Assembly: GCF_052324685.1 (NCBI RefSeq)
Contig: NC_135212.1
Coordinates: 49,689,898-49,753,897 of the forward strand
DNA length: 64,000 bases
Direction of reading: 5' to 3'
From: Brachyhypopomus gauderio
Lineage: Eukaryota; Chordata; Actinopteri; Gymnotiformes; Hypopomidae
Shown: in pieces, positions 56,901 through 64,000 of the stretch
How the letters are laid out: the number at the start of each line of letters is the position of its first letter
Position numbering within the stretch: position 1 is the stretch's first letter
The notes under the pieces: generated by a model
Database searches by the model: none
The model's input: only the letters and a program-made list of their open reading frames with translations
Told to the model about the DNA's origin: nothing
Position numbers and translations under genes: made by a program

Positions 56901-59367
56901 TTGCGATTTCAAAGATGCAAACACTTTCACAACACAAAAGCAGGCTTGTCTGACTTGTGGGTCCTGCACTTACATCAGGAGACACGATTGTCAGAAATTA
57001 AAAAAAGCAACACCGACGAAGGTGGGACTCGAACCCACGCGTGCAAAGCACAATGGATTAGCAGTCCATCGCCTTAACCTCTCGGCCACCTCGTCAATTA
57101 TGGTTGTGTGTCGATTGTGATTTCAAAGATGCAAACACTTTCACAGCACAAAAGCAGGCTTGTCTGACTTGTGGGTCCTGCACTTACATCAGGAGACACG
57201 ATTGTCAGAAATTAAAAAAAGCAACACCGACGAAGGTGGGATTCGAACCCACGCGTGCAAAGCACAATGGATTAGCAGTCCATCGCCTTAACCTCTCGGC
57301 CACCTCGTCGTTTGTGGTTGTGTGTCGATAGCAATTTCAAAGAAGCAAGCACTTTCACAACACAAAAGCAGGCTTGTCTGACTTGTGGGTCCTGCACTTA
57401 CATCAGGAGACACGATTGTCAGAAATTAAAAAAAGCAACACCGACGAAGGTGGGATTCGAACCCACGCGTGCAAAGCACAATGGATTAGCAGTCCATCGC
57501 CTTAACGTCTCGGCCACCTCGTCGTTTGTGGTTGTGTGTCGATAGCAATTTCAAAGAAGCAAGCACTTTCACAGCACAAAAGAAGGCCTTTCTGACTTGT
57601 GGGTCCTGTAGTTACAGCAGGAGACACGATTGTCAGAAATTAAAGAAAGCAACACCGACGAAGGTGGGATTCGAACCCACAAGTGCTATGCATAATGGAT
57701 TAGCAGTCCATCGCCTTACCCTCTCGGCCACCTTGTCGTTTGTGGTTGTGTGTCGATTGCGATTTCAAAGATGCAAACACTTTCACAGCACAAAAGAAGG
57801 CTTATCTGACTTGTGGGTCCTGCACTTACACCAGGAGACACGATTGTCAGAAATTAAAGAAAGCAACACCGACGAAGGTGGGATTCGAACCCACGCGTGC
57901 TATGCACAATGGATTAGCAGTCCATCGCCTTAACCTCTCGGCCACCTCGTCGTGTGTGGTTGTGTGTCGATAGCAATTTCAAAGAAGCAAACACTTTCAC
58001 AGCACAAAAGAAGGCTTTTCTGACTTGTGGGTCCTGTAGTTACAGCAGGAGACACGATTGTCAGAAATTAAAGAAAGCAACACCGACGAAGGTGGGATTC
58101 GAACACACACGTGCTATGCATAATGGATTAGCAGTCCATCGCCTTAACCTCTCGGCCACCTCGTCGTTTGTGGTTGTGTGTCGATTGCGATTTCAAAGAT
58201 GCAAACACTTTCACAGCACAAAAGGAGGCTTATCTGACTTGTGGGTCCTGCACTTATATCAGGAGACACGATTGTCAGAAATTAAAGAAAGCAACACCGA
58301 CGAAGGTGGGATTCGAACCCACGCGTGCTATGCACAATGGATTAGCAGTCCATCGCCTTAACCTCTCGGCCACCTCGTCGTTTGTGGTTGTGTGTCGATA
58401 GCAATTTCAAAGAAGCAAACACTTTCACAGCACAAAAGCAGCCGTATATGACTTGTTGGTCCTGCACTTACAACAGGAGACACGATTGTCAGAAATTAAA
58501 GAAAGCAACACCGACGAAGGTGGGATTCGAACCCACGCGTGCTATGCGCAATGGATTAGCAGTCCATCCCCTTAACCTCTTGGCCACCTCGTCGTTTGTG
58601 GTTGTGTGTCGATTGCGATTTCAAAGATGCAAACACTTTCACAGCACAAAAGGAGGCTTATCTGACTTGTGGGTCCTGCACTTATATCAGGAGACACGAT
58701 TGTCAGAAATTAAAGAAAGCAACACCGACGAAGGTGGGATTCGAACCCACGCGTGCTATGCACAATGGATTAGCAGTCCATCGCCTTAACCTCTCGGCCA
58801 CCTCGTCAATTACAGTTGTGTGTCGATTGCGATTTCAAAGATGCAAACACTTTCACAGCACAAAAGGAGGCTTATCTGACTTGTGGGTCCTGCACTTATA
58901 TCAGGAGACACGATTGTCAGAAATTAAAGAAAGCAACACCGACGAAGGTGGGATTCGAACCCACGCGTGCTATGCACAATGGATTAGCAGTCCATCGCCT
59001 TAACCTCTCGGCCACCTCGTCAATTACAGTTGTGTGTCGATTGCGATTTCAAAGATGCAAACACTTTCACAGCACAAAAGCAGCCGTATCTGACTTGTGG
59101 GTACTGCACTTACACCAGGAGACACGATTGTCAGAAATTAAAGAAAGCAACACCGACGAAGGTGGGATTCGAACCCACGCGTGCTATGCATAATGGATTA
59201 GCAGTTCATCGTCTTAACCTCTCGGCCACCTCGTCAATTACAGTTGTGTGTCGATTGCGATTTCAAAGATGCAAACACTTTCACAGCACAAAAGGAGGCT
59301 TGTCTGACTTGTGGGTCCTGCACTTACATCAGAAGACACGATTGTCAGAAATTTAAAAAAGCAACAC

Positions 59368-59449
59368 CGACGAAGGTGGGATTCGAACCCACGCGTGCTA
59401 TGCAAAATGGATTAGCAGTCCATCACCTTAACCTCTAGGCCACCTCGTC
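59368..59449 (-). tRNA. tRNA-Ser(GCT) copy intermediate between the consensus and pseudogene classes 1 and 2
   Basis: It has the T6 terminator, the ctctagg D arm, catcacc and gcaaaatgg features of classes 1 and 2, but keeps the normal anticodon loop CTGCTAA and normal anticodon stem. The remaining faults are one variable-stem mismatch and a G-T D-stem pair. It may be the ancestor of the class 1/2 pair or a recombinant between them. Confidence 0.65.
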
Positions 59450-62400
59450 GTTTGTGGTTGTGTGTCGATAGCAATTTCAAAGAAGCAAACACTTTCACAG
59501 CACAAAAGAAGGCTTTTTTGACTTGTGGGTCCTGTAGTTACAGCAGGAGACACGATTGTCAGAAATTAAAGAAAGCAACAACGACGAAGGTGGGATTCGA
59601 ACCCAAACGGGCTATGCATAATGGATTAGCAGTCCATCGCCTTAATCTCTCGGCCACCTTGTCGTTTGTGGTTGTGTGTCGATTGCGATTTCAAAGATGC
59701 AAACACTTTCACAGCACAAAAGCAGCCGTATATGACTTGTGGGTACTGCACTTACAACAGGAGACACGATTGTCAGAAATTAAGGAAAGCAACACCGACG
59801 AAGGTGGGATTCGAACCCACGCGTGCTATGCACAATGGATTAGCAGTCCATCGCCTTAACCTCTCGGCCACCTCGTCAATTACAGTTGTGTGTCGATTGC
59901 GATTTCAAAGATGCAAACACTTTCACAGCACAAAAGGAGGCTTATCTGACTTGTGGGTCCTGCACTTACTTCAGGAGACACGATTGTCAGAAATTAAAGA
60001 AAACAACACCGACGAATGTGGTATTCAAACCCACGCGTGCAAAGCACAATGGATTAGCAGTCCATCGCCTTAACCTCTTGGCTACCTCGTCGCTTGTGGT
60101 TTTGTGTCGATTGCGATTTCAAAGATGCAAACACTTTCACAGCACAAAAGCAGCCGTATCTGACTTGTGGGTACTGCACTTACACCAGGAGACACGATTG
60201 TCAGAAATTAAAGAAAGCAACACCGACGAAGGTGGGATTCGAACCCACGCGTGCTATGCATAATGGATTAGCAGTCCATCTCCTTAACCTCTCGGCCACC
60301 TCGTCAATCACGGTTGTGTGTCGATTGCGATTTCAAAGATGCAAAGACTTTCACAGCACAAAAGGAGGCTTGTCTGACTTGTGGGTCCTGCACTTACATC
60401 AGGAGACACGATTGTCAGAAATTTAAAAAAGCAACACCGACGAAGGTGGGATTCGAACCCACGCGAGCTATGCAAAATGGATAAGCAGTCCATCACCTTA
60501 ACCTCTAGGCCACCTCGTCGTTTGTGGTTGTGTGTCGATAGCAATTTCAAAGAAGCAAACACTTTCACAGCACAAAAGAAGGCTTTTTTGACTTGTGGGT
60601 CCTGCACTTACATCAGGAGACACGATTGTCAGAAATTTAAAAAAGCAACACCGACGAAGGTGGGATTCGAACCCACGCGTGCTATGCAAAATTGATTAGC
60701 AGTCCATCACCTTAACCTCTAGGCCACCTCGTCGTTTGTGGTTGTTTGTCGATTGCGATTTCAAAGATGCAAACACTTTCACAGCACAAAAGAAGGCTTA
60801 TCTGACTTGTGGGTCCTGCACTTACACCAGGAGACACGATTGTCAGAAATTAAAGAAAGCAACACCGACGAAGGTGGGATTCTAACCCACGCGTGCTATG
60901 CACAATGGATTAGCAGTCCATCGCCTTAACCTCTCGGCCACCTCGTCAATTATGGTTGTGTGTCGATTGCGATTTCAAAGATGCAAATACTTTCACAGCA
61001 CAAAAGGAGGCGTATCTGACTTGTGGGTCCTGCACTTATATCAGGAGACACGATGGTCAGAAATTAAAGAAAGCAACACCGACGAAGGTGGGATTCGAAC
61101 CCACGCGTGCTATGCACTATGGATTAGCAGTCCATCGCCTTAACCTCTCGGCCACCTCGTCGTTTGTGGTTGTGTGTCGATAGCAATTTCAAAGAAGCAA
61201 ACACTTTCACAGCACAAAAGAAGGCTTTTCTGACTTGTGGGTCCTGTAGTTACAGCAGGAGACACGATTGTCAGAAATTAAAGAAAGCAACACCGACGGA
61301 GGTGGGATTCGAACACACACGTGCTATGCATAATGGATTAGCAGTCCATCGCCTTAATCTATCGGCCACCTTGTCGTTTGTGCTTGTGTGTCGATTGCGA
61401 TTTCAAAGATGCAAACACTTTCACAGCACAAAAGCAGCCGTATATGACTTGTGGGTCCTGCACTTACAACAGGAGACACGATTGTCAGAAATTAAAGAAA
61501 GCAACACCGACGAAGGTGGGATTCGAACCCACGCATGCTATGCACAATGGATTAGCAGTCCATCGCCTTAACCTCTCGGCCACCTCATTGTTTGTGGTGG
61601 TGTGTCGATTGCGATTTCAAAGATGCAAACACTTTCACAGCACAAAAGAAGGCTTTTCTGACTTGTGGGTCCTGTAGTTACAGCAGGAGACACGATTGTC
61701 AGAAATTAAAGAAAGCAACACCGACGGAGGTGGGATTCGAACACACACGTGCTATGCATAATGGATTAGCAGTCCATCGCCTTAATCTATCGGCCACCTT
61801 GTCGTTTGTGCTTGTGTGTCGATTGCGATTTCAAAGATGCAAACACTTTCACAGCACAAAAGCAGCCGTATATGACTTGTGGGTCCTGCACTTACAACAG
61901 GAGACACGATTGTCAGAAATTAAAGAAAGCAACACCGACGAAGGTGGGATTCGAACCCACGCATGCTATGCACAATGGATTAGCAGTCCATCGCCTTAAC
62001 CTCTCGGCCACCTCATTGTTTGTGGTGGTGTGTCGATTGCGATTTCAAAGATGCAAACACTTTCACAGCACAAAAGGAGGCTTATCTGACTTGTGGGTCC
62101 TGCACTTATATCAGGAGACACGATTGTCAGAAATTAAAGAAAGCAACACCGACGAAGGTGGGATTCGAACCCACGCGTGCTATGCACAAGGGATTAGCAG
62201 TCCATCGCCTTAACCTCTCGGCCACCTCGTCAATTACAGTTGTGTGTCGATTGCGATTTCAAAGATGCAAACACTTTCACAGCACAAAAGGAGGCTTATC
62301 TGACTTGTGGGTCCTGCACTTACTTCAGGAGACACGATTGTCAGAAATTAAAGAAAACAACACCGACAAATGTGGTATTCAAACCCACGCAAGCAAAGCA

Positions 62401-64000
62401 CAATGGATTAGCAGTCCATTGCCTTAACCTCTTGGCTACCTCGTCGCTTGCGGTTTTGTGTCGATTGTGATTTCAAAGATGCAAACACTTTCACAGCACA
62501 AAAGCAGCCGTATCTGACTTGTGGGTCCTGCACTTACACCAGGAGACACGATTGTCAGAAATTAAAAAAAGCAACACCGACGAAGGTGGGATTCGAACAC
62601 ACGCGTGCTATGCACAATGGATAAGCAGTCCATCGCCTTAACCTCTCGGCCACCTCGTCAATTACGGTTGTGTGTCGATTGCGATTTCAAAGATGCAAAC
62701 ACTTTCACAACACAAAAGCAGGCTTGTCTGACTTGTGGGTCCTGCACTTACATCAGGAGACACGATTGTCAGAAATTAAAAAAAGCAACACCGACGAAGG
62801 TGGGATTCGAACCCACGCGTGCAAAGCACAATGGATTAGCAGTCCATCGCCTTAACCTCTCGGCCACCTCGTCAATTATGGTTGTGTGTCGATAGCAATT
62901 TCAAAGAAGCAAGCACTTTCACAGCACAAAAGAAGGCCTTTCTGACTTGTGGGTCCTGTAGTTACAGCAGGAGACACGATTGTCAGAAATTAAAGAAAGC
63001 AACACCGACGAAGGTGGGATTCGAACCCACGCGTGCTATGCACAATGGATTAGCAGTCCATCGCCTTAACCTCTCGGCCACCTCGTCAATTACAGTTGTG
63101 TGTCGATTGCGATTTCAAAGATGCAAATACTTTCACAGCACAAAAGGAGGCTTATCTGACTTGTGGGTCCTGCACTTATATCAGGAGACACGATTGTCAG
63201 AAATTAAAGAAAGCAACACCGACGAAGGTGGGATTCGAACCCACAAGTGCTATGCATAATGGATTAGCAGTCCATCGCCTTACCCTCTCGGCCACCTTGT
63301 CGTTTGTGGTTGTGTGTCGATTGCGATTTCAAAGATGCAAACACTTTCACAGCACAAAAGAAGGCTTATCTGACTTGTGGGTCCTGCACTTACACCAGGA
63401 GACACGATTGTCAGAAATTAAAGAAAGCAACACCGACGAAGGTGGGATTCGAACCCACGCGTGCTATGCACAATGGATTAGCAGTCCATCGCCTTAACCT
63501 CTCGGCCACCTCGTCGTGTGTGGTTGTGTGTCGATAGCAATTTCAAAGAAGCAAACACTTTCACAGCACAAAAGAAGGCTTTTCTGACTTGTGGGTCCTG
63601 TAGTTACAGCAGGAGACACGATTGTCAGAAATTAAAGAAAGCAACACCGACGAAGGTGGGATTCGAACACACACGTGCTATGCATAATGGATTAGCAGTC
63701 CATCGCCTTAATCTATCGGCCACCTTGTCGTTTGTGCTTGTGTGTCGATTGCGATTTCAAAGATGCAAACACTTTCACAGCACAAAAGCAGCCGTATATG
63801 ACTTGTGGGTCCTGCACTTACAACAGGAGACACGATTGTCAGAAATTAAAGAAAGCAACACCGACAAAGGTGGGATTCTAACCCACGCGTGCTATGCACA
63901 ATGGATTAGCAGTCCATCCCCTTAACCTCTCGGCCACCTCGTCGTTTGTGGTTGTGTGTCGATTGCGATTTCAAAGATGCAAACACTTTCACAGCACAAA

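Larger units (their letters stand above)
37524..64000 (-). repeat. Block 3 of the tRNA-Ser(GCT) array (124 complete units), continuing past the right edge
   Basis: tRNA-like genes start at 37540 and every 214 bp to 63862. The last 57 bases are spacer of the next unit. The 214-bp register is kept throughout. Units not listed under another class entry are single or rare variants: 39894 and 55944 (T-loop C lost, ctctctgcc), 40750, 41606 and 56800 (T loop and T stem), 45244, 49952 and 61080 (gcactatgg, probably harmless), 46742, 51450 and 62578 (T stem plus A37T), 48240 and 52948 (acceptor pair 7-66), and 56158 (gatttgaac, T loop). Confidence 0.97.

Overview
The window is almost entirely one tandem array of a 214-bp monomer. 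Each monomer holds one 82-bp tRNA-Ser(GCT)-type gene on the minus strand and a 132-bp spacer. I place 268 complete tRNA-like units plus one cut by the left edge. In block 1 (1-27753) genes start at 160+214k for k=0-128. In block 2 (31035-34248) they start at 31051+214k for k=0-14. In block 3 (37524-64000) they start at 37540+214k for k=0-123. The array runs off both edges. Anticodon GCT is kept in every copy I read, but bodies differ: 63 copies match the consensus at the level I could check, about 18 more differ only by a compensated variable-arm loop, and at least 100 carry stem, T-loop or acceptor damage typical of tRNA pseudogenes. No CCA is encoded, and internal A and B boxes are present, so these are eukaryotic RNA polymerase III genes.

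Two copies of a piggyBac-type DNA transposon interrupt the array at 27754-31034 and 34249-37523. Each is flanked by TTAA, has imperfect terminal inverted repeats, and encodes an apparently intact two-exon transposase with the catalytic aspartates and a C-terminal C5HC2 zinc domain. The spacing of the copies (6,495 bp) equals one element with its TTAA (3,285 bp) plus exactly 15 monomers (3,210 bp), so the second copy arose by unequal exchange of the array and not by a second transposition.

The array has several higher-order repeats, all whole multiples of 214 bp: 20-mer (4,280 bp) at about 3.9-13.2 kb, 6-mer (1,284 bp, three copies) at about 16.3-20.1 kb, the transposon-bearing 6,495-bp pair at about 25.6-38.5 kb, 22-mer (4,708 bp) at about 44.5-53.9 kb, and longer-range copies linking 0-3 kb to 20-23 kb, 13.7-16 kb to 24.4-26.8 kb, and 38.8-48 kb to 54.9-64 kb.

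The organism is a eukaryote and most likely a ray-finned fish. This is inferred from the vertebrate-like tRNA-Ser(GCT), the PGBD4-like piggyBac family with TTAA and CCCT ends, and long CA microsatellites; I cannot name the species. Apart from the transposase no protein gene is supported. The open frames running across the tRNA units are translations of the strand opposite the tRNA genes.
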